From contig JAKVOU010000001.1 of assembly GCA_022482625.1 (NCBI GenBank), positions 2,838,784-2,902,783 of the forward strand: a stretch of 64,000 bases of DNA, in the 5' to 3' direction. The notes beneath the pieces are model-generated. The model searched no databases. It was given only the letters and a program-made list of their open reading frames with translations, and was not told the DNA's origin. Source of the DNA: Spirochaetia bacterium (GTDB taxonomy: Bacteria > Spirochaetota > Spirochaetia > Sphaerochaetales > Sphaerochaetaceae). Shown here piece by piece: positions 27,038-35,134 of this stretch. Made by a program: the position numbers and the translations under genes. Each line of letters starts with the position of its first letter. Position 1 is the stretch's first letter.

Positions 27038-27112
27038 GGTCGGCAGCAGCTTGAAGGCCTGTGACAATCCTTTGGCAATGGCTGCTGTACCGACCTGATT
27101 GCCTGTCACAGG
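27038..27112. other. Interleaved inverted repeats at the 3' end of the ABC exporter operon
   Basis: GGTCGGCAGCAGC (27038-27050) pairs with GCTGCTGTACCGACC (27081-27095) with one bulged base on either side. CCTGTGACA (27058-27066), in its loop, pairs with TGTCACAGG (27104-27112) outside it. The crossing order is that of a pseudoknot, though the two hairpins could also be alternatives. The right-hand arm overlaps the permease stop codon. No uridine tail is seen on the minus strand. Confidence 0.5.
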
Positions 27113-27864
27113 TCTGTCTGCTTTTTCAGTTTATGTACTGCCCATGAAAAGCTGATGCAGCACATTACTGAGAGCATGATGATTGTCGGGACAACAGTAT
27201 GTATCTCTATGTTTTCCTGCAGGACCAAGGTCCGAAGTGTATTGATCACATGGGTGAAGGGATTGATGTCCACGGCAAGAGCCATGCTGCCTGACAGGCT
27301 GTTTTCCGGTAGCAATGCTGTACTGAGAAAGAATATCGGAAGGGCTATGGCATTCATTACGGTCTCATATGCGACTTCGTTGGGAAGACAGAGGCTGATT
27401 GTATACGTCAGGCCTGAGAGGAAAAAAGCAGTCATGCAGACCAGAAGGGCAATCAGCAATATACCTGGAAGGCCGGATGCAACCCTTACCGAGAAGAAAA
27501 GGCTGACGATGCACATGATCATGACTTCAAGGCCGGTACAGGCAACCGCTTCCAGCAGCTGGCCGAGTACGATTGCCTTCCTCCTGACAGGGGCAATCAG
27601 AATCCTGTAGAAACTTCCGTCTGCCTTCATGAGGTAATTCATGATGCCGTTGCTGCTGCAGGCTCCGAAGCTTGTCAGTATCATCAGGCCGGGAAGCAGG
27701 AAAGCCGTATAGTTTTCAATGCCGATGCCTTGCATGACCTGGCTGGCAAGGGAACTGTACAGTACCAGCCAGAGCATGGGCTGCAGGATGGTAACGATGA
27801 TTGTGAATGCGTTATGCAGACGCCACAGTATATTTCGACGAAGTAAGGTAAAGACATCCATCAT
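27106..27864 (-). CDS. ABC-2 type exporter permease
   Basis: 252 residues with six membrane segments, of the DrrB/NodJ ABC-2 permease family (NAFTIIVTILQPMLWLVLYSS at the start, INPFTHVINTLRTLVL in the family C-terminal region). Its start overlaps the end of the ATPase gene by 4 bases (ATGA), so both form one exporter in the inner membrane. Such pairs export drugs, lipids or glycans. The upstream AraC/GyrI-type regulator, a class that often senses drugs, suggests a toxic compound; this is inference. Confidence 0.9.
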   Translation of the reverse strand: MMDVFTLLRRNILWRLHNAFTIIVTILQPMLWLVLYSSLASQVMQGIGIENYTAFLLPGLMILTSFGACSSNGIMNYLMKADGSFYRILIAPVRRKAIVLGQLLEAVACTGLEVMIMCIVSLFFSVRVASGLPGILLIALLVCMTAFFLSGLTYTISLCLPNEVAYETVMNAIALPIFFLSTALLPENSLSGSMALAVDINPFTHVINTLRTLVLQENIEIHTVVPTIIMLSVMCCISFSWAVHKLKKQTDL

Positions 27865-28811
27865 ATGGTCTCCTTTTTGCCTGTAGACAGCAAGTTGATG
27901 CAGATATCCTCCAACGTAGGTTGCACGATGCCTATGCTGCGGAAATTGACATCATGTTCCAGCAGCCAACGGTTTATCTGATTCAGGTCCTTGCTGTTGC
28001 CGTTTGATTTGATGATGATCTTGTCCTGACGTAGATCTGATGCATCCAAGGCGAAGACTGCCTGCAGCATGCTGAAGCAGTTTCCTGCATCTTTTCCCGA
28101 GGCAAAGCTGATCTCCAGCATGTCCCGGTGCATGCATGTCCGCAAGGTATCAGGCGTTCCTTGGATGATTTCCTTTCCGTCCTTCATGATGCAGATGGTA
28201 TCACTCAACCTGTCTGCTTCTTCCAGATAGTGGGTAGTCAGGAAAACGGTACTGCCGAAATTACTTTTGATTTTCTCTATCATCTGCCACATTGCCCGGC
28301 GGGAAGTGATGTCCATGCCTACGGTCGGCTCATCCATGAACAGTATCCGGGGATTCGATATCATGCACAGTGCAATGTCGAGCCGTCTCTTTATACCTCC
28401 TGAATAGGATGCAACCGGGTATTTCATATAGGCATTGAGATCGAAGCTTTCGATCAGGTTCCGTATGCGTGCCTGAGCTTCTGATTTTGGAATCCTGTAC
28501 AGCCTGCTTTGGAACAGCATGTTTTCCATGAGGGAAAGATGCATGTCGATTGAAGTGTGCTGGGCCACACAGGCAATCTGTCTCCTGATGGCAGCTGCAT
28601 TCCTGCATATATCCTTGTCGAGCATGATGACCTCACCTGAAGTGGGTCGCAGATACGTGGTAAGGATATTGACGAGGGTCGATTTTCCCGCACCGTTCGG
28701 TCCGAGAAGGGAGAATATTTCTCCTTTCTTGACGGTTATGGAAATCCCACATAGTGCTTGGGTACCGTTTCTGTATGCTTTTGTTACATCCTTGACGCTG
28801 ATGGCAGTCAT
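27861..28811 (-). CDS. ABC exporter ATP-binding protein (DrrA-like)
   Basis: 316 residues. Walker A LLGPNGAGKSTL (about 35-46), Q-loop VAQHTSID, signature YSGGIKRRLDIA and Walker B ILFMDEPTVGMD, followed by the H-loop FLTTHYLEEADRL. The C-terminal 90 residues form the extra domain typical of DrrA-type ATPases. It powers the adjacent ABC-2 permease. The start at 28811 gives MTAISVKDVTKAYRNGT. An AraC-type regulator in the same orientation lies 133 bases upstream. Confidence 0.93.
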   Translation of the reverse strand: MTAISVKDVTKAYRNGTQALCGISITVKKGEIFSLLGPNGAGKSTLVNILTTYLRPTSGEVIMLDKDICRNAAAIRRQIACVAQHTSIDMHLSLMENMLFQSRLYRIPKSEAQARIRNLIESFDLNAYMKYPVASYSGGIKRRLDIALCMISNPRILFMDEPTVGMDITSRRAMWQMIEKIKSNFGSTVFLTTHYLEEADRLSDTICIMKDGKEIIQGTPDTLRTCMHRDMLEISFASGKDAGNCFSMLQAVFALDASDLRQDKIIIKSNGNSKDLNQINRWLLEHDVNFRSIGIVQPTLEDICINLLSTGKKETI

Positions 28812-28944
28812 TCTTTTTCTCCTTGTTCAGCAAATAGAATTTCTATCCCGTTTAACAGGATGTTACGTGTATGGCAATCTTATCCCCGGTGAAATGTCTG
28901 TACGGGGACAATGAAAATTTTTTACTATCGGGTTCAAGGTCAGC

Positions 28945-29811
28945 TCAGTCCTTGCTCTTTTTCTTTATGGCAATCCATACCTCAATGTGTCCGGTCCGTA
29001 TCATTTCCTTCTTGATCGGGTAGACTTCTATATCGGGAAGCCCCGCATACTCGTAACCAGAACAAGGAAGCCATTCAGCAGGAAAACGTCTGAAGATACC
29101 TTGGACTGCATCCTTGAAGTTGCCATTATCTTCAATGACTACCCAAGTTGCAGTAGGGATTGTCACTTCTGACAAACCCTTTGGAATTGGTTTGTCTGTT
29201 TCCATGGCTATGTAGTAGCGAATGTCCTGAGGAGCATTACAAAACGTGATGCCTGATATTGTTTCAGGAATCTGGTCTGACAGCTTGGAAATTTCTTCCA
29301 GTCGGTTATCCTTGATGATCTTTTCCCAGAAAGCCGGCACAATCTTTCTGTTGCTTTCCATATCAGAAGTCAAGGAAATGCGAATTCCGACCATTCTCAT
29401 TGTTGCCTTTTTTTCGATCCGGTAGGAGAAGGCATTTTCGCCGGAAATCTTGACTGAAAGCCGGATAGGGGGATAGGCCTGCAGTACGCTTCCCTTTGCC
29501 CGTGCAAGGACGGGAGTTATACCGTGTACTTTCCTGAAGGTCCTGTTGAAGGAAGTCGGGGAAGTATATCCGTACTTCAATGCGATGTTGAGGATCTTAC
29601 AATCCGTAGCCTGCAGTTCAAAGGCCGCTTGGGTCATCCTGCGGCGTCTGATATACTCTGACAGCGGAATTCCTGCTATATAGGAAAATATCCGTTGGAA
29701 GCAGGATGCCGAACAGCATGCGATTCTTGCTGCTTCTTCATAAGAAATCTGTTCATCAAGATTCTTTTCAATGTAGTCGATGGCATTGTCCAGCTGTTTC
29801 AGGCTTTCCAT
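28945..29811 (-). CDS. AraC-family regulator with GyrI-like ligand-binding domain
   Basis: 288 residues. Two helix-turn-helix motifs occupy residues 1-105 (SYEEAARIACCSASCFQRIFSY, then NIALKYGYTSPTSFNRTFRK), and the rest is a GyrI/Rob/BmrR-like effector domain (RMVGIRI and TWVVIEDNGNF blocks). This is the SoxS/Rob-like plan of regulators that sense small hydrophobic compounds. The ATG at 29811 is preceded by GGAGG and starts immediately before the DNA-binding domain. The frame stays open 38 codons further up, but that stretch runs into an IS-remnant end, so it is rejected. The gene lies upstream of the ABC exporter, which it probably controls. Confidence 0.88.
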   Translation of the reverse strand: MESLKQLDNAIDYIEKNLDEQISYEEAARIACCSASCFQRIFSYIAGIPLSEYIRRRRMTQAAFELQATDCKILNIALKYGYTSPTSFNRTFRKVHGITPVLARAKGSVLQAYPPIRLSVKISGENAFSYRIEKKATMRMVGIRISLTSDMESNRKIVPAFWEKIIKDNRLEEISKLSDQIPETISGITFCNAPQDIRYYIAMETDKPIPKGLSEVTIPTATWVVIEDNGNFKDAVQGIFRRFPAEWLPCSGYEYAGLPDIEVYPIKKEMIRTGHIEVWIAIKKKSKD

Positions 29812-29890
29812 ATCCCCGTTCCTCCATATGAAGTCATACAGCATAAAGAAATTTTTATCCTCTCCTTCCATGCCGTTTTCTGTAAACTTA

Positions 29891-30285
29891 AGAGGTTTTT
29901 GCAAAACTCGAAACTGATTGGTCAAGATGCATAAATATGCATTTTCTTCTGCGGCTTTCCCGACCTGTCCGAAGGCGTACCTGGCGCAGGGTTACAGCCT
30001 GCTGGACATACCTGCCGTGTGGATGGTGCTCTCCTCTTCCGCATGAATATGGTGTCGGAAGCATATATGGCAGGCGGCAGGGAAGAGCACATAGCAGGAA
30101 GGAACGGAAATGAGGACAGAGTGCAGGCACCCGGGAGGGCGTCCGTCCTGCGTGTGCGCGCAGGCATGGACAGGCCATGAAGGCTATGTGATGCGGCCGC
30201 GCTTTCCATTCCCTGCAGGTGTCCGGCATGGCTTCTGCATGGATATGCATCATTGGCGATATTTATTCAGTTATCCATGAGTTTT
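29891..30285. mobile_element. IS remnant A, non-autonomous
   Basis: About 395 bp. The left end (GGTTTTTGCAAAACTCGAAACTG) and the right end (GAGTTTTGAAAGAAAC) form an imperfect terminal inverted repeat with core AAAACTC. Both ends and their inner flanks (TGATTGGTCA, ATGGATATGCAT, ATATTTATTCA) recur in remnant B at 31385-31905, in the same orientation. No transposase frame survives. The sequence inside is more GC-rich than the neighbourhood. Confidence 0.7.
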
Positions 30286-30325
30286 GAAAGAAACTATCCA
30301 AATCTAAATTTAATGAGAATTTCCA

Positions 30326-30622
30326 ATGAGTACAAAAGCAATTGGAATCAGATTAGAATCTGGATATAATAATCCAAAAGACTGTAATGATATTTCAGAA
30401 ATAAAATTAAAATTTGATTCTTATTGTCAGAATCCTACTTGGGTGGCAAAGGCTGACGTATATGACCACAGAAACGATAAAGATGAAACTAGAAAGGTGA
30501 TATACCTCCCTATTCGGATCTTTTTGCTGTAAAAAGCAGGCTTGGAGATAAATATGTTCGTTCAAAACCAAATGATATCCCCTGAAGACAACCTTATTAA
30601 ACTTTCGCAAAATAGTAACTAA
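30326..30622 (+). pseudogene. Small DUF3892-like gene with two frameshifts
   Basis: The frame from ATG 30326 reads STKAIGIRLESGYNNPKDCN and runs to DETRK; protein-like sequence then continues in the next frame as DIPPYSDLFAVKSRLGDKYV up to PNDIP, and after a second shift as EDNLIKLSQNSN to a stop at 30622. Joined, this gives a protein of about 98 residues whose end (GDKYVRSKPND, EDNLIKL) resembles DUF3892-type proteins. Two shifts suggest decay. It lies just outside IS remnant A. Confidence 0.5.
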
Positions 30623-30653
30623 TTAATTTTGTAATCTTTTAATCTCTTTTTAG

Positions 30654-31100
30654 TTACGTTATATTTCTTTTCTCTTTTCGTTCTTTATTTCTTTGATTGT
30701 TTGCTTTGTAGAAAATGCCAGCTAATGTTGCTATAGGGACAAGAATTGAAGCAATACCATAACCATCTTTTCCTATAGCAATAAGATAAAATCCGCCGAT
30801 TACACAGGTTAAGACAATAATAAAGGCAAGAATCTGTCCTCTGGCTGCACGGACTGAATCACCTTTGATAACAGTTTCCTCTATTTTGATTCTGTGATCA
30901 ACTTGTTTTTCATATGTAATTAATAACCTATCTGTAATGCCAGGACAAAGACGTTCATCTCTTTCTAATTCATCAGGAGGAGGTAATATTCCTGTTCTTG
31001 TTTTGAAAGCGGCCATAGTTTTAATAGTGGCAGTTTGCTGTTGCTTTGTCGGTTGCGGTTTTTGATTTGAGCTAGATTTTGTTGGCACAAATAACCTCAT
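30654..31100 (-). CDS. DUF2335-like membrane protein
   Basis: 148 residues. A polar N-terminus is followed by GILPPPDELERDERLCPGIT and DRLLITYEKQVDHRIKIEE, the conserved DUF2335 stretch, and two membrane segments (about 90-108 and 113-130) with a short turn. The C-terminal tail is strongly basic. The function of this family is unknown; members are small inner-membrane proteins often found near phage or mobile genes. The start at 31100 overlaps the preceding small gene by 29 bases and lacks a clear ribosome site; 31016 is an alternative. Confidence 0.7.
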   Translation of the reverse strand: MRLFVPTKSSSNQKPQPTKQQQTATIKTMAAFKTRTGILPPPDELERDERLCPGITDRLLITYEKQVDHRIKIEETVIKGDSVRAARGQILAFIIVLTCVIGGFYLIAIGKDGYGIASILVPIATLAGIFYKANNQRNKERKEKRNIT

Positions 31101-31269
31101 GTGCGATATTCATATCTTGTTTTAGAACGTTAATATCATTCAGATATGCTTTATAATCGGCCTCTTCGGAAGTATTAGAATCATTATATTCGTTCAAGAT
31201 GCCAAATAAATCTATATTTCGTGCTATTCCTTCGAGTATCGAAGGCCTAGCAAACAAAAAATCACTCAT
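31072..31269 (-). CDS. Small hypothetical protein upstream of DUF2335 gene
   Basis: 65 residues, acidic and probably helical, starting MSDFLFARPSILEGIARNID, with GGAG 10 bases before the ATG. It overlaps the DUF2335-like gene by 29 bases in a different frame, suggesting translational coupling. The opening resembles the start of several short phage-type and toxin-type proteins, but no family can be assigned. Confidence 0.45.
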   Translation of the reverse strand: MSDFLFARPSILEGIARNIDLFGILNEYNDSNTSEEADYKAYLNDINVLKQDMNIAHEVICANKI

Positions 31270-31384
31270 TGTATTTTTACTCCATAAATCAATTCTGATG
31301 AATTCAACTCTTCATTTCTAGAATACTAAGACATTTTTATTTCGTCAATTATTCTTTTCAATCATTGCGAGTATGTTGAATTGT

Positions 31385-31905
31385 AGAGGTTTTTGTAAAA
31401 CTCGAAACTGATTGGTCAGTGTACATAAATATGCAGTTCCCTCAGCAGGTTTCCCGGCCTGTGTCCGGAAGGGAAAAGAAGAGGGAGGAACTGAGGGAAA
31501 AGCTGAACTGGCATGCCATGGTACCGGAAGGGCAGTCCCGCCCCCGTATGGCAAAGGACAAGTGTATTGTCATCTTTTTTTGAAAAACAATTCTTTTTAA
31601 GGTATGAAAAAAGGCTCGCTTTTGATATGCTCTGATTGGAGGAAAAAAGAAAGGGAAGAGGCCGGAGGCCCACCTGGTGCAGCTGCGCGACAGCGGAGAC
31701 CCTCATGCCTACCTGTCCACGCTGGAACAGCGGTACACGGGGAAGCGGAACAGCAGGGGCACCTCTGTCTCTATGTCCTCATGAACGGGGGCTACAGCAG
31801 CTGGGCAATCAAGGCTTGCGGTGCTGCAGCTGTCAGGCATGGCTCCTGCATGGATATGCATTATCGGTGAATATTTATTCAAGCATCCGTGAGTTTTGCA
31901 AACAT
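31385..31905. mobile_element. IS remnant B, non-autonomous
   Basis: About 520 bp with the same ends as remnant A: GGTTTTTGTAAAACTCGAAACTG on the left and GAGTTTTGCAAAC on the right, including ATGGATATGCAT and ATATTTATTCA before the right end. The interior holds a transposase scrap on the plus strand, QLRDSGDPHAYLSTLEQRYT, homologous to that at 14487-14765. It is an internally deleted IS. Confidence 0.7.
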
Positions 31906-32160
31906 CGCTTAAAGTTATCAGAACCAGATTTCCTGAATATGTCCGTGGAATTGTAACGGTGGGATTGCTGAAGAGTCTGTTTGCTGTCTTTGCCGGTTCT
32001 GATTCTGATATTTTCCATGCTTATATTGAAGAATTGACGGAAAAATCGGTGTACGAAGTATCGGCAATGATTAGCTGCCATGAAGGAACTTCTTTGTCAA
32101 AATAAACTGAAATGCTACTGTCCGATGGCAACTTGCATATGTCCTGCATGGAAAATACTG

Positions 32161-32736
32161 TCAACGGCGATCCCATGTTCCCTTGCGATTCCTGTTGAGG
32201 GTCTGTGCCGTAAGCTCGATGCCAAGTTCTTCCAAGGCCGATACAGAAGCCATGGTGATGACGATGGCAAGCAGTTTGTCTTGGAATAACGGCATAAAGA
32301 TCAGGCCGAACGGAAGGAGAAACAGCAGGAGACCTGAAACTTTGTTCAACCAGGTATGAAGGATTGCAAAAGCCTTGAAACGGTAGGCAGTGACGATGAT
32401 TGCAGTAATGCGGATCGCCACTGTCATGATGATCCAAGGTAAAAAGGTATAGAACAACGTACCATATGACCTTATGAAATAGATCAGTACTGCAACAGTC
32501 AGAGGCAGGTCAGCAAGGGTATCAAGCAAGGCTCCCCGTTCGGATGGCAGGTGTGAGAGCCGTGCAAGAGGACCATCTGCAAGGTCCGTGAGTCCTGACA
32601 GGGCAAACAGAATGAGGAATACCGGCTGCCTGTCGACAAAGGCCAATGCAAGCAGGGAAAGGAATATCCTTGATATGCTCAGTCCATCAGCAATGTTTCT
32701 CAGCAATTGTCTTTTTGTTTTCTTATTGCTCGGCAT
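32161..32736 (-). CDS. CDP-alcohol phosphatidyltransferase family protein
   Basis: 191 residues with about five membrane segments. The complete family signature is present: D-LA-D-G-PL-A-R, eight residues, G-ALL-D-TLA-D (about residues 50-75), which binds the metal and the CDP-alcohol. Such enzymes join a CDP-activated lipid to an alcohol (for example glycerol phosphate or inositol) in the inner membrane. The acceptor cannot be read from sequence. The ATG at 32736 is chosen because the upstream alternative (TTG, 32775) adds an unusual polar tail; neither has a good ribosome site. The gene stands alone between mobile-element sequences. Confidence 0.88.
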   Translation of the reverse strand: MPSNKKTKRQLLRNIADGLSISRIFLSLLALAFVDRQPVFLILFALSGLTDLADGPLARLSHLPSERGALLDTLADLPLTVAVLIYFIRSYGTLFYTFLPWIIMTVAIRITAIIVTAYRFKAFAILHTWLNKVSGLLLFLLPFGLIFMPLFQDKLLAIVITMASVSALEELGIELTAQTLNRNRKGTWDRR

Positions 32737-32886
32737 GGTATTGGTATCATAGAAGAGAAAATGCCGCCATGTCAAAACTTGTTTGTCTTTTTATTTATGT
32801 TTCCAAGTTTTGATAATCGAAAAAGAATATATACCGTTGTCAATAGAATAGACTGAAACGGAAATAATGACGATATTGCATTGACC

Positions 32887-32892
32887 GTGTAA
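32887..32892. repeat. Target-site duplication of the 1.84-kb IS, left copy
   Basis: GTGTAA directly precedes the left inverted repeat; the same six bases follow the right repeat at 34733-34738. Confidence 0.85.
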
Positions 32893-32975
32893 TAAAAGTT
32901 TCCCAATTTTTCGGACTATAGAAATTACTAAAAAAGCATTAAATTCTGATTTTATTATAGATTTGGTCTCGTAGG

Positions 32976-33012
32976 AGAGTCCTTTTGCATGATTTTTCTT
33001 GAAAAGGACTCT
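32976..33012 (+). terminator. Hairpin inside the IS upstream of the transposase promoter
   Basis: AGAGTCCTTTT and AAAAGGACTCT form a perfect 11-bp stem with a 15-base loop. It is placed where transcription entering from outside the element would meet it, as in ISs that block read-through into the transposase. T-rich sequence follows about 10 bases later. Confidence 0.55.
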
Positions 33013-33073
33013 TTATCGGGTTCTTTTTTTGCTGTTTTCTTAGATTCAAAGTTACAAATCACTATCAGGATCC

Positions 33074-33110
33074 TTGATATATAGTCCTGTTTTAATATAT
33101 AATGGACTAT
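33074..33110 (+). promoter_or_regulatory. Transposase promoter with overlapping palindrome
   Basis: TTGATA (33074-33079) and TATAAT (33098-33103) are separated by 18 bases. ATAGTCC (33081-33087) and GGACTAT (33104-33110) form an inverted repeat around the -10 box, and the same GGACTATA word is present in both terminal repeats, so the transposase could bind here to repress itself. Confidence 0.65.
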
Positions 33111-33131
33111 ATATAAAAGGAGCTTTTCATC

Positions 33132-34709
33132 ATGGGTGTTTCAGAAGAGATTCGTAAAGTAGAGAGGCCAAAGAATACTATTGTCGAAGACAGCGGCAGG
33201 GAAGGAGTGAACAGATATTCCGTGCGTGTAAGGTCAGGGACAAAGTACATCAGAGGGGGAAACCCCCAACCAGGAAACGGGAGAGTTATCGGACATATCG
33301 TCAATGGACGGTTCGTGCCGATTACTGACAGGATGTCGGATGAGCCTGATTCCCTGTCCTATGGAGCAGCGGCAATGGCCAGATCTGTTTCAGATGATCT
33401 GTTTGAAGATCTCCTTGCAGTATATCCGCCGAATGAATCCGCTATGATTATGGCAATTGCAATGCTTAAGGCCTTAAGGCCAGGAATAGCAGCCAATAGA
33501 TATTCCACACACTATGAAAGGACATTCATATCCAAATACTATCCCCACGTGGCATTGAGCAAGAATTCCGTAGGCTCACTCTTTAAGAAACTCGGGATGG
33601 ATGGCAAGAAGAGAAAAGCTTTCTATGCATCCAGGATAAGCAGGGCAGCAGAGGACCATCATATTGCCATTGATGGGACTTTGAAGCAGGATACCAGCAA
33701 TGTGAATGACCTTTCCGCCTTTTCCTATAAGGCCCGAGTGAAAGGATGCAGGGATGTTTCAGTGCTCTATGCATATGAAATAGAGACATTGGAGCCTCTA
33801 TGCGCTGAGGTTTTTCCAGGGAACAGTATCGATGCAAGCTCTTTTTCTGCATTTATCAATGATAATAATATAAGCAAGGGCATAATAGTAGCAGATAAAG
33901 GTTTTCCTGTCAGTTCGATAGCAAAAGACTTGAAATCCAGGCCAGAGCTCCACTTCATGACACCTATAAGGAGAGTTGACCACAGAATCCATGACAATGA
34001 CATGTTGGAATTCAATGAAGTGGTCACGGGGACAGACAAAAGTGTTGTCGGAAAGAAGGTAAAGCTCAATAATGGCAGCTATCTCTATTCTTTCAGAGAT
34101 CCTTGCCTTGCAGGCAGAGAGGAAAGCTCTTTTATTTCCAGGTCAAAGGAGAAGAAGACTTTTGACAGTGAAAAGTACCTATCCCATAAGGATACGTATG
34201 GAGTCGTTGTTTTTGAATCAGACCTAGACTTGACCCTGAGTCAGGTCTACAGGAACTATGAGGACAGATGGTTGCTTGAACTTCTTTTTGCTCAATATAA
34301 GGGGGAGGAATGTCTCGATTCAACGAACGTGCAAGGAGATTATTCACTCATCGGAGTAGAATTCGTAAACTTCATAGCTACACTCATGACATCCAGGATG
34401 GTAAGGAAGGCCGCTCTTGCGAAACTCTTGGATGCGATGACTTATGGCGATCTGATGGAAGACCTTTCATCTGCATGGAGAAAAGCTGACGCTACCAGGA
34501 AACCAAATTCAGCCGACAACAAATGGGTACACACCTTGCCTTCAGTGTTGGCCTTGCTTGAAAAACTCGGGCTCTCTGAACCACTTGTCAAGGAACCAAA
34601 GAAGCGTGGAAGACCTAAAAAGGTAAGGACTATGCCGGAAAAGCCCAAAAGGCCTAGAGGCCGTCCAAGAAAAAACAAAGAAATTTCAGTTGAAATCAAC
34701 AAACTATAG
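33132..34709 (+). CDS. IS4-superfamily transposase with C-terminal AT-hooks
   Basis: 525 residues. Catalytic DDE residues: IAIDGTLKQD (first Asp), IIVADKGFPV (second Asp) and YEDRWLLELLFAQYK, a perfect Y-(2)-R-(3)-E-(6)-K signature with the catalytic Glu. The N-terminal 120 residues are probably DNA-binding. The C-terminal tail contains two AT-hook-like motifs, KKRGRPKK and PRGRPRK, rich in Lys, Arg and Pro, which would hold AT-rich DNA. The ATG at 33132 follows AAAAGGAGC. Length and the IS structure fit IS1634-like elements. Its right end reaches into the right inverted repeat. Confidence 0.92.
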   Translation: MGVSEEIRKVERPKNTIVEDSGREGVNRYSVRVRSGTKYIRGGNPQPGNGRVIGHIVNGRFVPITDRMSDEPDSLSYGAAAMARSVSDDLFEDLLAVYPPNESAMIMAIAMLKALRPGIAANRYSTHYERTFISKYYPHVALSKNSVGSLFKKLGMDGKKRKAFYASRISRAAEDHHIAIDGTLKQDTSNVNDLSAFSYKARVKGCRDVSVLYAYEIETLEPLCAEVFPGNSIDASSFSAFINDNNISKGIIVADKGFPVSSIAKDLKSRPELHFMTPIRRVDHRIHDNDMLEFNEVVTGTDKSVVGKKVKLNNGSYLYSFRDPCLAGREESSFISRSKEKKTFDSEKYLSHKDTYGVVVFESDLDLTLSQVYRNYEDRWLLELLFAQYKGEECLDSTNVQGDYSLIGVEFVNFIATLMTSRMVRKAALAKLLDAMTYGDLMEDLSSAWRKADATRKPNSADNKWVHTLPSVLALLEKLGLSEPLVKEPKKRGRPKKVRTMPEKPKRPRGRPRKNKEISVEINKL

Positions 34710-34732
34710 TCCGAAAAATTGGGAAACTTTTA

Positions 34733-34738
34733 GTGTAA
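34733..34738. repeat. Target-site duplication of the 1.84-kb IS, right copy
   Basis: GTGTAA, identical to 32887-32892. Confidence 0.85.
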
Positions 34739-34803
34739 ATGTCTGAAGAAATATCATAAGTTATTCTGGAGCTAAAGACGATGCTACAGCCAGGAAGAAC
34801 TGG

Positions 34804-35106
34804 TCAACATAGGAAAATGTTGTAATTTTTTCTATTACTACGTAAAATCTGACAATTTTTGATTGTTTGATTAAGTTTAGGCCTAAGTTGAAGATACAAA
34901 TTATGATTTTCTTGCCATTTTTGTTCTTTGCAATAACCTTTGATGTGTTTTTCAAGTTCCCTTATGACTGCTTGTTGGTTAGGATAGTATTGTGAAGGAA
35001 GTATATAATGGGCGAGAAACCATACCTCGAATGCAGGATCGCTATCAAAGAAAATTATACCTTTCTTGATTGCTTTATCCACATTCGTCTTAGTTTTTTG
35101 GGACAT
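34804..35106 (-). pseudogene. Truncated second RloB-like gene
   Basis: The 100-codon frame is homologous to the middle of the RloB-like protein at 11873-12472: KGIIFFDSDPAFEVWFLAHY here against KGIVFLDSNPSFEVWFLAHF there, then PNQQAVIRELEKHIKGYCKE against SNQGSVIDELNRHIPGYDKK. The N-terminal part with the TOPRIM glutamate is missing, replaced at about 35107 by unrelated transposase sequence, and the C-terminus ends early. It is a relic of a second RloA/RloB-type locus; no ATPase remnant is seen nearby. Confidence 0.8.
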
Positions 35107-35134
35107 ATTGCTACATGTATCACGGCCGGTAAGG

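Larger units (their letters stand above)
32893..34732 (+). mobile_element. Complete IS4-superfamily (IS1634-like) insertion sequence, 1840 bp
   Basis: Perfect 29-bp terminal inverted repeats (32893-32921 and 34704-34732; each begins TAAAAGTTTCCC and ends CGGACTATAG) bound one intact transposase, and a 6-bp duplication GTGTAA flanks both sides. Inside, from the left: a strong hairpin, a near-consensus promoter with a nested palindrome and the transposase gene. Perfect ends and an intact gene suggest that it is active or recently so. Confidence 0.93.

Noticed and set aside
29812-29925. N-terminal extension of the AraC/GyrI regulator beginning MTNQFRVLQKPL
   Set aside because: The extension starts inside the end of IS remnant A, and the same text (TNQFRVLQKPL) is encoded at remnant B; a good ribosome site marks the start at 29811.
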